Source of the DNA: Kitasatospora phosalacinea | GTDB lineage: Bacteria; Actinomycetota; Actinomycetes; Streptomycetales; Streptomycetaceae | NCBI RefSeq assembly: GCF_000717185.1 | Contig: NZ_JNYE01000056.1 | Coordinates: forward strand, 1 to 48,924 | Direction: 5' to 3' | Length of the DNA: 48,924 nt | Part shown: positions 15,521 through 22,255 of the stretch, one piece after another | How the letters are laid out: every line of letters starts with the position of its first letter | How positions within the stretch are numbered: position 1 is the first letter of the stretch | Position numbers and translations under genes: made by a program | Notes under the pieces: generated by a model | The model's database searches: none | What the model was told of the DNA's origin: nothing | The model's input: the letters and a program-made list of their open reading frames with translations, nothing else

Positions 15521-16774
15521 GTGGGCGGGACGGTACGGCGGCGGTGGTGGTGGTGGACGGTGCGGCCCGGGGAGTGGGGGTTCGCGGTGCTGGGGCTGGC
15601 ACCGGCGCTGCTCGGCGGGGCGTACGCACTGGCCGCGCTGTACGCCGGGGCGCTGCTGTCGCTGACCGTGGTCGGGCTGCCCGTGGTGGCGACCGCCCTG
15701 ACCGGGGCCAGGGCGCTGGGGCGGCCGCACCGCCGACTCGTCCGGCTGCTGCTGGGCGCCGAAGTGCCCGACCCCGGGCGCGTGGTGCGGCCACCGGGGG
15801 CGGTCGCCGCGATCCGCACGGCGCTCACCGACGCGGTGGCCTGGCGCGCCCTCGGTTACCTGCTGCTGCGGCTGCCGCTGGGGCTGACGGCCGCGGCCGT
15901 CGCCCTGCTGCCGCTCGGCTGCCTCTGGCTGCTCGGCTTCCCGCTGTGGCTGCGGCTGCTGGAGGACGGGCCGCACCCCGCCGGACCCCTCGACCTGCTC
16001 GCCCCGCTGCTGGGCCTGACCGTGCTCGCGGCCACCGCACCCGCCGTCCGGCTGCTCGCCGAGGCCGACCGGCGGCTCGCCCGCCAACTGCTCGGACCGG
16101 CCCGCACCCAGCAGCGGGTCCGCGACCTGGAGGCCGCCCGCCACACCCTGCTCAGCGCCGGGAGCGACCGGCTCCGCCGCCTCGAACGCGACCTGCACGA
16201 CGGCACCCAGGCCCGCCTGGTCGCCGTCGCCATCACCCTCTCCCTCGCCGACGACGTCCTCGCGGACCCGCACCTCGACCCGATGCGGCTGCGCACCCTG
16301 GTCGGCCGGGCCCGCAACCAGACCGACGACACCATCGCCGAACTGCGCGTCCTCACCCGCGGCCTGCGGCCCACCGGCCTCGACGGCGGACTCGCCGAGG
16401 CCCTGCCCGCGCTCGCCGCGGGCTGCGCCGTCCCCGTCACCCTCCGTCTCGACCTCCCGCGGGGCCCGGACGAGGCGGTCGAGCAGACCCTCTGGTACTG
16501 CGCCGCCGAGCTGCTCACCAACGTCACCCGGCACAGCGCCGCCCGCACCGCCGAACTCACCGTCGAACCGGTCGCCACCACCACCGGCACCGGCGAACTG
16601 GTCCGCCTGACCGTCCGGGACGACGGCCGCGGGGGCGCCACCGCCGGCCCGGGGAACGGCACCGGCCTCGCCGGACTGGCCGAGCGCCTCGCCGCCGTCG
16701 ACGGCCGCCTGCGGATCGACAGCCCGCCCGGCGGCCCCACCACCGTCACCGCCGAACTGCCCGCCCGGCTGTGA
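15521..16774 (+). CDS. NarL-type membrane sensor histidine kinase
   Basis: A 417-residue kinase with an N-terminal sensor part of about four to five hydrophobic segments (WGFAVLGLAPALLGGAYALAAL; LLSLTVVGLPVVATALTG; LLLRLPLGLTAAAVALLPLGCLWLLG; LLAPLLGLTVLAATAPAV). Next come the HisKA_3 dimerisation block RLRRLERDLHDGTQARLVAVA, with the phospho-acceptor at about H226, and a HATPase_c domain (ELLTNVTRHSAA; VRDDGRGG; GTGLAGLAERLAAVDGRL). GTG 15521 is preferred because GGAAGGA (15506-15512) lies eight bases upstream; a longer frame opens at GTG 15440 without a clear site. It follows the permease on the same strand and converges with a LuxR-type regulator that is its likely partner. Confidence 0.9.
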   Translation: MGGTVRRRWWWWTVRPGEWGFAVLGLAPALLGGAYALAALYAGALLSLTVVGLPVVATALTGARALGRPHRRLVRLLLGAEVPDPGRVVRPPGAVAAIRTALTDAVAWRALGYLLLRLPLGLTAAAVALLPLGCLWLLGFPLWLRLLEDGPHPAGPLDLLAPLLGLTVLAATAPAVRLLAEADRRLARQLLGPARTQQRVRDLEAARHTLLSAGSDRLRRLERDLHDGTQARLVAVAITLSLADDVLADPHLDPMRLRTLVGRARNQTDDTIAELRVLTRGLRPTGLDGGLAEALPALAAGCAVPVTLRLDLPRGPDEAVEQTLWYCAAELLTNVTRHSAARTAELTVEPVATTTGTGELVRLTVRDDGRGGATAGPGNGTGLAGLAERLAAVDGRLRIDSPPGGPTTVTAELPARL

Positions 16775-16802
16775 CCGCGGACCGCCGCAGCAGCCGACCG
16801 GC

Positions 16803-16837
16803 CGCCGGGCCGTCGGGGGTCGCCGGGCCGTCGGGGG
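16803..16837. repeat. 17-bp direct repeat between convergent kinase and regulator genes
   Basis: CGCCGGGCCGTCGGGGG occurs at 16803-16819 and 16821-16837, followed by shorter GCCGTCGGG-like copies up to about 16855. This fills most of the 90-base convergent gap. No strong terminator hairpin stands out. Confidence 0.65.
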
Positions 16838-16864
16838 CCGTCGGGTCGTCGGGCAGTCAGGTGG

Positions 16865-17527
16865 TCAGGCCGACTCGGCCAGGTACGCCAGCACCGCCAG
16901 CACCCGCCGGTTGTCCGCCGGGGAGGCGAGCAGCCCGAACTTCGTGAACACCGACGCCACGTGCTTCTCCACCGCGCGCTCCGACACCGACAGGCGCTCG
17001 GCCACCGCCCGGTTCGACCGGCCCTCCGCCATCAGCGCCAGCACCTCCCGTTCGCGGGAGGTCAGCGCGTCGACCGCGCTGCGGCGGCGGGCCCGCATCA
17101 GGTGCCCGACCACCTCCGGGTCCAGCGCGGTGCCGCCCGCGGCGACCCGGTGCAGGGCGTCCACGAACTCCGAGGTGCGGGCCACCCGTTCCTTCAGCAG
17201 GTAGCCGACCCCGGCCGCGCCGCCCGCCAGCAGCCGGGCCGCCCAGGAGGTCTCCAGGTGCTGGGAGAACACCAGCACCCCGGCCCCCGGGTGCGCCGCC
17301 CGGATCCGCAGCGCCGCCCGGATGCCCTCGTCGGTGTGGGTCGGCGGCATCCGCACGTCCACCACCGCGACCTGCGGGCGGTGCTCCGCGACCGCCGTCA
17401 GCAGATCCTCCGCGGTGGCGACCGCCGCGACCACCTCGCAGCCGCGCACCGCCAGCAACTCCGCCATGCCGTCCCGGAGCACCGCCGAGTCCTCGGCCAG
17501 CACCACCCGCAGCCGTTCCTCCGTCAT
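16865..17527 (-). CDS. LuxR/NarL-family response regulator
   Basis: A 220-residue regulator. The receiver domain (1-~120) has acidic pair E12/D13, phospho-acceptor D57 (VAVVDVRMPP), and switch and Lys residues in VLVFSQHL and LLKERV. The C-terminal LuxR helix-turn-helix is DALTSREREVLALMAEGRSNRAVAERLSVSERAVEKHVASVFTKFGL. The gene faces the sensor kinase tail to tail and is probably its partner, acting on the FtsX-type exporter genes. Start ATG 17527 is preceded at six bases by CACAAT (reverse 17539-17534), so the transcript may be leaderless. Confidence 0.93.
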   Translation of the reverse strand: MTEERLRVVLAEDSAVLRDGMAELLAVRGCEVVAAVATAEDLLTAVAEHRPQVAVVDVRMPPTHTDEGIRAALRIRAAHPGAGVLVFSQHLETSWAARLLAGGAAGVGYLLKERVARTSEFVDALHRVAAGGTALDPEVVGHLMRARRRSAVDALTSREREVLALMAEGRSNRAVAERLSVSERAVEKHVASVFTKFGLLASPADNRRVLAVLAYLAESA

Positions 17528-17533
17528 CCCCCC

Positions 17534-17561
17534 ATTGTGGCCCGGCCCGAGGGGCCGTCAG
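17534..17561 (-). promoter_or_regulatory. leaderless promoter of the response regulator
   Basis: CTGACG (17561-17556), 16 bases, CACAAT (17539-17534), then six bases to ATG. The -35 overlaps the stop region of the LRR gene. There is no Shine-Dalgarno site before the ATG. Confidence 0.5.
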
Positions 17562-18799
17562 CCCACCGGCGGCGCCCAGCGCTCGACCACCCGCGGTCCC
17601 TCGTCCGCCGTGACCGGCCACAGCTGGATCCGCACCCGCTCCAGCACCTGCTCGTCGAAGTCCTCCGCGCCCGGGTCGTTGCCCGCGGCGGCCGCCAGGT
17701 TCGAGCGCGAGACGCGCACCCGCACCAGGCCGGGCGGCACCTCGAAGCGGTCAGCCTCCTGGAGGCGATCGGTCCAGCCCAGGACGGCCACCCGGCCCGA
17801 GGGAACCTCGACCGTCGCCTCCACCACGTGGTCGAACCGGGCGTGGTCGGCGGGCTGCGGGGCGTCGAAGACCTGCACCGACACCGCGACGTCCGCGTTG
17901 CCCGCGGTGCCGATGCCCAGCGCCCGCCGCCCCGGCGCCAGCCCGTCCGTCACCGCCCGCTCCGTCCACGCCGCGCCGAGGTCCTCGTCCGCGCCCCCGT
18001 CCTGTACGCGCAGCCGGAAGCGGTCCGCGAACAGCTCCAGCTCCGCCGTCGCCAACAGCCCGCCCACGCCCCGGCCGCGGTGCGGCCCCGGCAGGTAACC
18101 CTCCGGCGGGGACGGCAGCGAGGCCAGGCACCCCGGCGAGCAGGCGTTCACCAGTAGCGGCAGCACGTCCGCCCCCGAGGTGTGCAGCGAGATCCACGCC
18201 TGGTGCAACCCCGCCGTCCCCGCCACCGGCCCGTCGCACACCGAGCACGCCCCGACCGACTCCACCCCCCACACCGCCGGGTCCAGCGCCCCGGCCCCAC
18301 CCCCGCCCACCGGCTCGGCCAGCACCGGGAACGGCGGCCGCGTCTTCACGTTCCCGTACAGCGCCCGGGTGCTGACGGTGCTGCGCCGCAGCAGCGGCAG
18401 CCGCGCCAGCTCGTACGGGAACCAGTGCAGCCGGTACGAGGTGTACGGCGTGAACTCCTCCAGCGCCCGCATCCCGCCGATCTCCGGCGGGATCCGCACC
18501 AGGTTCGACCGGTACAGCCGCAGGTGCCGCACCCGCGTCAGCGCGCCGACGGCCGCCGGGAGCGTCACCACCTGGCGCCGCTGCTCCGCCGTCAGCTCCT
18601 CCAGCGGCGCGAACTCCTCCCGGCCGTCCGCCGCCGCCTCCGCGACCAGCTCCAGCAGCCGCAGCCAGCCCGGCGCCGTGACGTCCTGCCGCTCGCCGTG
18701 GAAACGCACCCGGCGCTGCCGCACGCAGCCGCAGGGGTCGACCGGCCCGGTCGGTCCGGGGAAACGGTTCGCGAACACCTGCCGGGGCTCCTCGTCCAT
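17558..18799 (-). CDS. leucine-rich-repeat protein with cysteine motifs, unknown function
   Basis: A 413-residue cytosolic protein. An early Cys pair (PCGCVRQRRV, ~23-25) precedes about three LRR units at residues ~70-130 (LPAAVGALTRVRHLRLYRSNLVRIPPEIGGMRALEEF; LPLLRRSTV). A central segment has further Cys pairs (GACSVCDGP and NACSPGC), which together look like a metal-binding site. The C-terminal ~150 residues (AVSVQVFDAPQ; VEVPSGRVAVLGWTDRLQEADRFEVPPGLVRVRVSRSNL) form a separate beta-rich domain. I cannot name the family with certainty. It is divergent from the TmrB-like gene across only 63 bases. A TAGGGT element six bases before ATG suggests a leaderless message. Confidence 0.8.
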   Translation of the reverse strand: MDEEPRQVFANRFPGPTGPVDPCGCVRQRRVRFHGERQDVTAPGWLRLLELVAEAAADGREEFAPLEELTAEQRRQVVTLPAAVGALTRVRHLRLYRSNLVRIPPEIGGMRALEEFTPYTSYRLHWFPYELARLPLLRRSTVSTRALYGNVKTRPPFPVLAEPVGGGGAGALDPAVWGVESVGACSVCDGPVAGTAGLHQAWISLHTSGADVLPLLVNACSPGCLASLPSPPEGYLPGPHRGRGVGGLLATAELELFADRFRLRVQDGGADEDLGAAWTERAVTDGLAPGRRALGIGTAGNADVAVSVQVFDAPQPADHARFDHVVEATVEVPSGRVAVLGWTDRLQEADRFEVPPGLVRVRVSRSNLAAAAGNDPGAEDFDEQVLERVRIQLWPVTADEGPRVVERWAPPVG

Positions 18800-18805
18800 C
18801 CGCCC

Positions 18806-18811
18806 ACCCTA
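18806..18811 (-). promoter_or_regulatory. -10 element for leaderless LRR-gene transcript
   Basis: TAGGGT on the reverse strand lies six bases before the LRR ATG, with no purine-rich ribosome site between. Confidence 0.4.
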
Positions 18812-18848
18812 CGGACCGGTCAAGGCACTTGGCGCCGGGGGTCGCGCG

Positions 18849-18854
18849 TACGAT
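18849..18854 (+). promoter_or_regulatory. -10 element for the tmrB-like gene
   Basis: TACGAT ends eight bases before the GTG start, the spacing expected for a leaderless transcript. It sits back to back with the LRR promoter. Confidence 0.4.
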
Positions 18855-18862
18855 GGCGCACC

Positions 18863-19495
18863 GTGCTGATCTGGATCAACGGACCGTTCGGCGGCGGCAA
18901 GACCCAGACCGCCCACCACCTGGCCCGCCGCCTGCCCGGCGCCGCGATCTGCGACCCCGAGCACCTCGGCTTCGGCCTGCGCCGGATGCTCCCGCCCGAC
19001 CTGCGCGGCGACTTCCAGGACCTGCCCGCCTGGCGCCGCGGCACCGTCGAGGTCCTCGACCTCGCCGCCCGCGAACACCCCGGACCGGTGATCGTCCCGA
19101 TGACCGTCACCGACCCCGGCCACTTCACCGAAACCGTCGGACGGCTCCGCGAACTCGACCACGACGTACGGCACTTCACCCTGCTCGCCGACCGCGCCAC
19201 CGTGCTGCACCGCCTCGCCGAACGCGCCCCCGTCCACCGCCTGCGCCGCCTCGCCGGGCTCGCCGCCCCGGCCCCGCGCGAGAGCTTCGCCGTCTCCCGC
19301 CTCGACGACTGCCTCACCCGGCTCGCCGCCCCCGCCTTCGCCACCCACCTCACCACCGACCACCTGAGCATCCGCCAGACCGCCGATCGCATCGCCGACC
19401 TCGCGGGCCTGCACCTGCGCCCCGACACCGACTCCCCCCTGCGGGCAGGCCTGCGCCGGGCCGCGGTGAAGGTCCGCCACATCCGCTTCGACTAG
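18863..19495 (+). CDS. tmrB: TmrB-like tunicamycin-resistance ATP-binding protein
   Basis: A 210-residue P-loop protein that I recognise as a full-length TmrB homologue. WINGPFGGGKTQTAHHLARRL carries the Walker A, then CDPEHLGFGLRRMLPP, DFQDLPAWR, VIVPMTVTDPGHFTETVGRLRE, HHFTLLA-like VRHFTLLADRATVLHRL, DDCLTRLAAPAFATHLTTDHLSI and the ending VKVRHIRFD; all match the Bacillus protein block by block. TmrB confers tunicamycin resistance, apparently by binding the drug at the membrane. Start GTG 18863 places Trp-Ile-Asn at residues 4-6, as in the homologue. No tunicamycin biosynthetic genes are seen here, so it may serve self-defence against neighbours or another nucleoside-like compound. Confidence 0.9.
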   Translation: MLIWINGPFGGGKTQTAHHLARRLPGAAICDPEHLGFGLRRMLPPDLRGDFQDLPAWRRGTVEVLDLAAREHPGPVIVPMTVTDPGHFTETVGRLRELDHDVRHFTLLADRATVLHRLAERAPVHRLRRLAGLAAPAPRESFAVSRLDDCLTRLAAPAFATHLTTDHLSIRQTADRIADLAGLHLRPDTDSPLRAGLRRAAVKVRHIRFD

Positions 19496-19499
19496 GGCC

Positions 19500-19520
19500 G
19501 CTGCCGCCGCTTCCGGCAGC
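19500..19520. terminator. short bidirectional hairpin between tmrB and tetR genes
   Basis: GCTGCCG (19500-19506) pairs perfectly with CGGCAGC (19514-19520) around a 7-base loop. It lies in the 30-base gap between convergent stop codons. There is no T-tract, as is common in this GC range. Confidence 0.5.
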
Positions 19521-19525
19521 AGCCT

Positions 19526-20104
19526 TCAGCGGGCGCCGGGCGCCTGTCCGATGACCTGCTCGGCGAGTTCGCGGGCGGCGGCCGCCGGGTCGGTCGCGGG
19601 GCGGGTCGCGCCGGCGGCGAGGGCGCCGTCGACGAGGAGGAGGAGCTGGGCGGCGGCGGCGGCGGGGCGGGGGTGGCCGAGGCGGGTGAGCTCGGCGGTG
19701 AACAGGGCGGTGACGTGCTCGCGGTACTCGCGGGTGACGGCGTGGCCGGGGTGTCCGGGGTCGGCGAGGGCGAGGTCGGCGGCGAGGTAGCGGCAGCCGC
19801 GGTAGTCGTCCCGGGCGACGATCTCGCCGATCCGGTCGAAGACGGCCAGCAGCCGGGTGCGCGGATCGGGGCCCGCGGCGTCCATGGTCTGCCGGTAGCG
19901 GGCTTCGTCCTCGGCGGCGCTGCGCCGCAGCACCTCGGTGATCAGGCCGTCCTTGCCGCCGAAGTGCTCGTACAGCGAGCGGCGGGCGACGTTCGCGCCC
20001 TTGAGCAGTGCGTCCACGCCGACGCCCATGCCGTGCCGGTACGTCAACTCCTGGGCGGCGTCGAGGAGGCGCTGGCGGGGGCCGGGTTCGGTGCGGGTGC
20101 TCAT
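19526..20104 (-). CDS. TetR-family transcriptional regulator (divergent from SnoaL/MDR pair)
   Basis: A 192-residue regulator. The N-terminal helix-turn-helix is RQRLLDAAQELTYRHGMGVGVDALLKGANVARRSLYEHFGGKDGLITEVLRR. The C-terminal ligand domain (RYLAADLALADPGHPGHAVTREYREHVTALF; LLLLVDGALAAGAT) resembles the AcrR/YxaF-type group. ATG 20104 is preferred over a TTG-like upstream extension because CACCCT lies seven bases before it, with TTGATC 17 bases further up. The divergent genes share two copies of a putative operator, so it probably represses both itself and the SnoaL/oxidoreductase pair. Confidence 0.92.
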   Translation of the reverse strand: MSTRTEPGPRQRLLDAAQELTYRHGMGVGVDALLKGANVARRSLYEHFGGKDGLITEVLRRSAAEDEARYRQTMDAAGPDPRTRLLAVFDRIGEIVARDDYRGCRYLAADLALADPGHPGHAVTREYREHVTALFTAELTRLGHPRPAAAAAQLLLLVDGALAAGATRPATDPAAAARELAEQVIGQAPGAR

Positions 20105-20111
20105 GGGGTCC

Positions 20112-20140
20112 AGGGTGCCAGCGGTTGACCGGTAGATCAA
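20112..20140 (-). promoter_or_regulatory. leaderless promoter of tetR
   Basis: TTGATC (20140-20135), 17 bases, CACCCT (20117-20112), then seven bases to the ATG at 20104. Operator copy 1 overlaps its -35. Confidence 0.5.
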
Positions 20141-20154
20141 CCGGTCTATATATT
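20125..20154 (+). promoter_or_regulatory. promoter of the SnoaL-like / oxidoreductase operon
   Basis: TTGACC (20125-20130) and TATATT (20149-20154) are 18 bases apart, among the clearest housekeeping-type promoters in the window. The predicted start is near 20161, just before operator copy 2. Operator copy 1 fills the spacer. Confidence 0.65.
20131..20150. promoter_or_regulatory. TetR operator candidate, copy 1
   Basis: GGTAGATCAACCGGTCTATA contains TAGA and TCTA as inverted arms. It matches copy 2 at 14 of 20 aligned positions. It sits between the -35 and -10 of the rightward promoter and over the -35 of tetR, an ideal place to shut both. Confidence 0.6.
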
Positions 20155-20167
20155 CACGGCCGACAGC

Positions 20168-20187
20168 GATAGACCGACTGTTCTATC
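20168..20187. promoter_or_regulatory. TetR operator candidate, copy 2
   Basis: GATAGACCGACTGTTCTATC has perfect 6-bp inverted arms GATAGA/TCTATC around 8 bases. It lies just after the predicted start of the rightward transcript and four bases before the ribosome site GAGGAG (20191-20196). Confidence 0.6.
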
Positions 20188-20201
20188 TACGAGGAGCCCC
20201 C

Positions 20202-20588
20202 GTGTCACCTCGCACCACCACGGACGTGATCGACCGCTTCAACCTCGCCTTCGTCCGCCACGACCCCGACCTGCTCGACGACCTGGTCGCCGAGGACTGC
20301 GTGATGGAGTCCGTCCGGCCCGCGCCCGACGGCACCCGGGTCACCGGCCGCGCCGACTGCCTCGACTTCTGGCGGACGCTCGCCGCCGACCGCACCACCC
20401 GCTTCGAACCCGGCGAGGTCGTGGTGGCGGGGGAGCGGGCCACCATCCGCTGGCGCTACCACTTCGGCACCGGCCCGCACGGCCATGTCAGCGGCGTCAA
20501 CCTGATGCGGATCGCCGACGGCCGGATCGTCGAAGCCCTCGGCTTCACCAAGACCGGCGAACTCCCGCTCGCCACGGACGCCGCGTGA
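20202..20588 (+). CDS. SnoaL-like / NTF2-fold small protein
   Basis: A 128-residue protein of the SnoaL-like NTF2 superfamily. The N-terminal helix TDVIDRFNLAFVRHDPDLLDDLVAEDCVMESVRPAPDGTRVTGRADCLDFW is followed by curved-sheet strands (EPGEVVVAGERATIRWRYHF; GVNLMRIADGRIVEALGFTKTG). Members are cyclases, isomerases or ligand-binding proteins acting on small molecules. Start GTG 20202 has GAGGAG five bases upstream. Its stop overlaps the next gene's GTG by four bases (GTGA at 20585), so the two form a coupled operon under TetR control. Confidence 0.88.
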   Translation: MSPRTTTDVIDRFNLAFVRHDPDLLDDLVAEDCVMESVRPAPDGTRVTGRADCLDFWRTLAADRTTRFEPGEVVVAGERATIRWRYHFGTGPHGHVSGVNLMRIADGRIVEALGFTKTGELPLATDAA

Positions 20589-21619
20589 ACGCCCCCGCGC
20601 GGATGCGCAGCTACCACGTCGACAGCGGCGCCGGCATCGACGGCCTCACCCTGCGCGAGCACCCCGTCCCCGTGCCCGGGCCGGGCCAGGTGCTGGTCGC
20701 GGTCCGGGCCGTCTCGCCCAGCTACCGCGACCTGCTGGTCCTCGGCGGCCGGTACGTGCTCCCCGTCCGCCCCGACGTCGTCCCCGTCGCGGAGGGCGCG
20801 GGCGAGGTCGTCGCGCTCGGGCCCGGCGTCCGCACCGTCCAGGTCGGCGACCGGGTGATGGCGTCGCTCTTCCCCAGCTGGCAGGACGGCCCGTTCGGCC
20901 CGCAGCACCTGCCGCAGCTCGGCGGCACGCTGGACGGGCTGCTCACCGAGTACGCGCTGCTCGACGAGCACGCACTCGTCCCGGTGCCCGCGCACCTCTC
21001 GTACGCCGAGGCGGCGACCCTGCCCTGCGTCGCCGTGACCGCGTGGAACGCGCTGACCGGCGACGGCGGGCTGCGCCCCGGCCAGACCGTGGTCACCCAG
21101 GGCTCGGGCGGGGTGTCGCTGTTCGCCCTGCAACTCGCCCGGGCGCTCGGCGCCCGGGTGGTCGCCACCACCGGCGGACCGGCCAAGACCGCGCGGCTGG
21201 CCGCGCTCGGCGCGGACCGGGTGGTCGACCGCCGCGCCGAACCGGACTGGCCCGCCGCCGTCCGCGAGGCCACCGGAGGCACCGGCGCGGACCGGGTGGT
21301 CGACGTGGTCGGCCGGCTCGACGAATCGGTGCGCGCCGTCGCCCTCGGCGGGCACGTCGCGATGGTCGGCTTCCTCGCGGAGACCGCCCCGCCGATCGAC
21401 GCCCGGCGGCTCTTCGCCTCCGGCGCGGTCCTGCGGCCGGTCGCGGTCGGCAGCCGCGCGCAGTTCCGCGAGCTCAACGAGGTCGTCGAGCAGCACCGGA
21501 TCCGCCCGGTCGTCGACCGGGTCCTCCCCTTCGCGCAGGCCGTGGACGCCTTCCGGCACTACGCCTCCGGCGCGGCCTTCGGCAAGGTGGTGATCGAACT
21601 GCCGCCCCCCGCGGCCTGA
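20585..21619 (+). CDS. MDR-family NAD(P)-dependent alcohol dehydrogenase / quinone oxidoreductase
   Basis: A 344-residue medium-chain dehydrogenase. The N-terminal GroES-like domain contains HPVPVPGPGQVLVAVRAVSPSYRDLLVLGG and VPVAEGAGEVVALGPGVRTVQVGDRV. The nucleotide fold has TQGSGGVSLFALQLARALGARVVATTG and LGADRVVDRR. The catalytic-zinc Cys of true alcohol dehydrogenases is not evident and the structural-zinc lobe is absent, so a zinc-independent (quinone-oxidoreductase-like) activity is more likely. It starts at GTG 20585, inside the SnoaL stop. With the TetR gene this forms a small inducible detoxification module. Confidence 0.9.
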   Translation: MNAPARMRSYHVDSGAGIDGLTLREHPVPVPGPGQVLVAVRAVSPSYRDLLVLGGRYVLPVRPDVVPVAEGAGEVVALGPGVRTVQVGDRVMASLFPSWQDGPFGPQHLPQLGGTLDGLLTEYALLDEHALVPVPAHLSYAEAATLPCVAVTAWNALTGDGGLRPGQTVVTQGSGGVSLFALQLARALGARVVATTGGPAKTARLAALGADRVVDRRAEPDWPAAVREATGGTGADRVVDVVGRLDESVRAVALGGHVAMVGFLAETAPPIDARRLFASGAVLRPVAVGSRAQFRELNEVVEQHRIRPVVDRVLPFAQAVDAFRHYASGAAFGKVVIELPPPAA

Positions 21620-21833
21620 GGGCCGTTCCGCCGCCGCGCGCCCGTACGTGGACCGTGCGCCCGTACGCGGAGCGGACCGGCGGACCCCGGATGCTGCGCT
21701 CCGGGCAGCGGACGGCCGGACCGCACGCGACGGCCGCGCCGCCCCCCGCCGCAGACGCGCGGGTCGTCGCCCACCCGCACGACCTCGACGGCCTTCGGGC
21801 CCCTCCTCCGGGGGTTCCACGACCACCAGGGTG

Positions 21834-21875
21834 CCCCGGCTGCCCGCCCCGCCCGCGTGGGGCGGGCAGCCGGGG
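21834..21875. terminator. perfect 17-bp hairpin, orphan terminator-like element
   Basis: CCCCGGCTGCCCGCCCC (21834-21850) pairs without mismatch to 21859-21875 around an 8-base loop. This is the longest perfect stem found in the window. There is no T-tract. It could end the MDR operon after a long 3' untranslated region, or end an unannotated small RNA. Confidence 0.6.
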
Positions 21876-22099
21876 CCGCAAGCCGCCACCCCGCGACGGC
21901 GTCCGGCAGGTCCGGCGCCGTGTCGGCAGCGGCGGGGTGGCAGTTCGCCCGCTCCCCCGACGCCCCGCAGTGCGGCCGGGCCACGGCGGCCGAAGCCCGG
22001 CCGCACACCCCGAAGACGCCCACCCGCGGCGAGGACCGCCCGACGCCACGAAGCACCACCGGGAGCCGCGTGCGGCGGAGACGGGGCGTCGCCCCCGAT

Positions 22100-22117
22100 C
22101 CGTCACAGGTGTGACGG
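22100..22117. promoter_or_regulatory. perfect palindrome upstream of the TerD-nuclease gene
   Basis: CCGTCACA and TGTGACGG flank two bases (GG), giving an 18-bp inverted repeat. It lies just upstream of the promoter, at about -50 to -68, where an activator or repressor could act. The regulator is unknown. Confidence 0.5.
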
Positions 22118-22132
22118 GTTCTTACGATCATC

Positions 22133-22161
22133 TTCGCAGGTCGTTCACTCAGGGCTATGAT
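22133..22161 (+). promoter_or_regulatory. promoter of the TerD-nuclease gene
   Basis: TTCGCA (22133-22138), 17 bases, TATGAT (22156-22161). The expected start is near 22168, giving a leader of about 88 bases before GTG 22256. Confidence 0.5.
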
Positions 22162-22255
22162 CCGACCACGCTGGCGGCCCGCCAGCGACGGAACGGATCC
22201 GGCCGACCGCGGTCCCCGGTGAGGCGGCGGCCCCTTCTTCTGGTGGGAGAACTGC

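Larger units (their letters stand above)
21620..22255. other. 636-base intergenic region with two structured elements
   Basis: No frame here on either strand has a convincing start, ribosome site or family match. The region holds a perfect 17-bp hairpin (21834-21875), a perfect 18-bp palindrome (22100-22117) and a promoter (22133-22161). The hairpin's distance (215 bases) from the nearest upstream stop leaves room for an untranslated or small transcript between. Confidence 0.6.
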
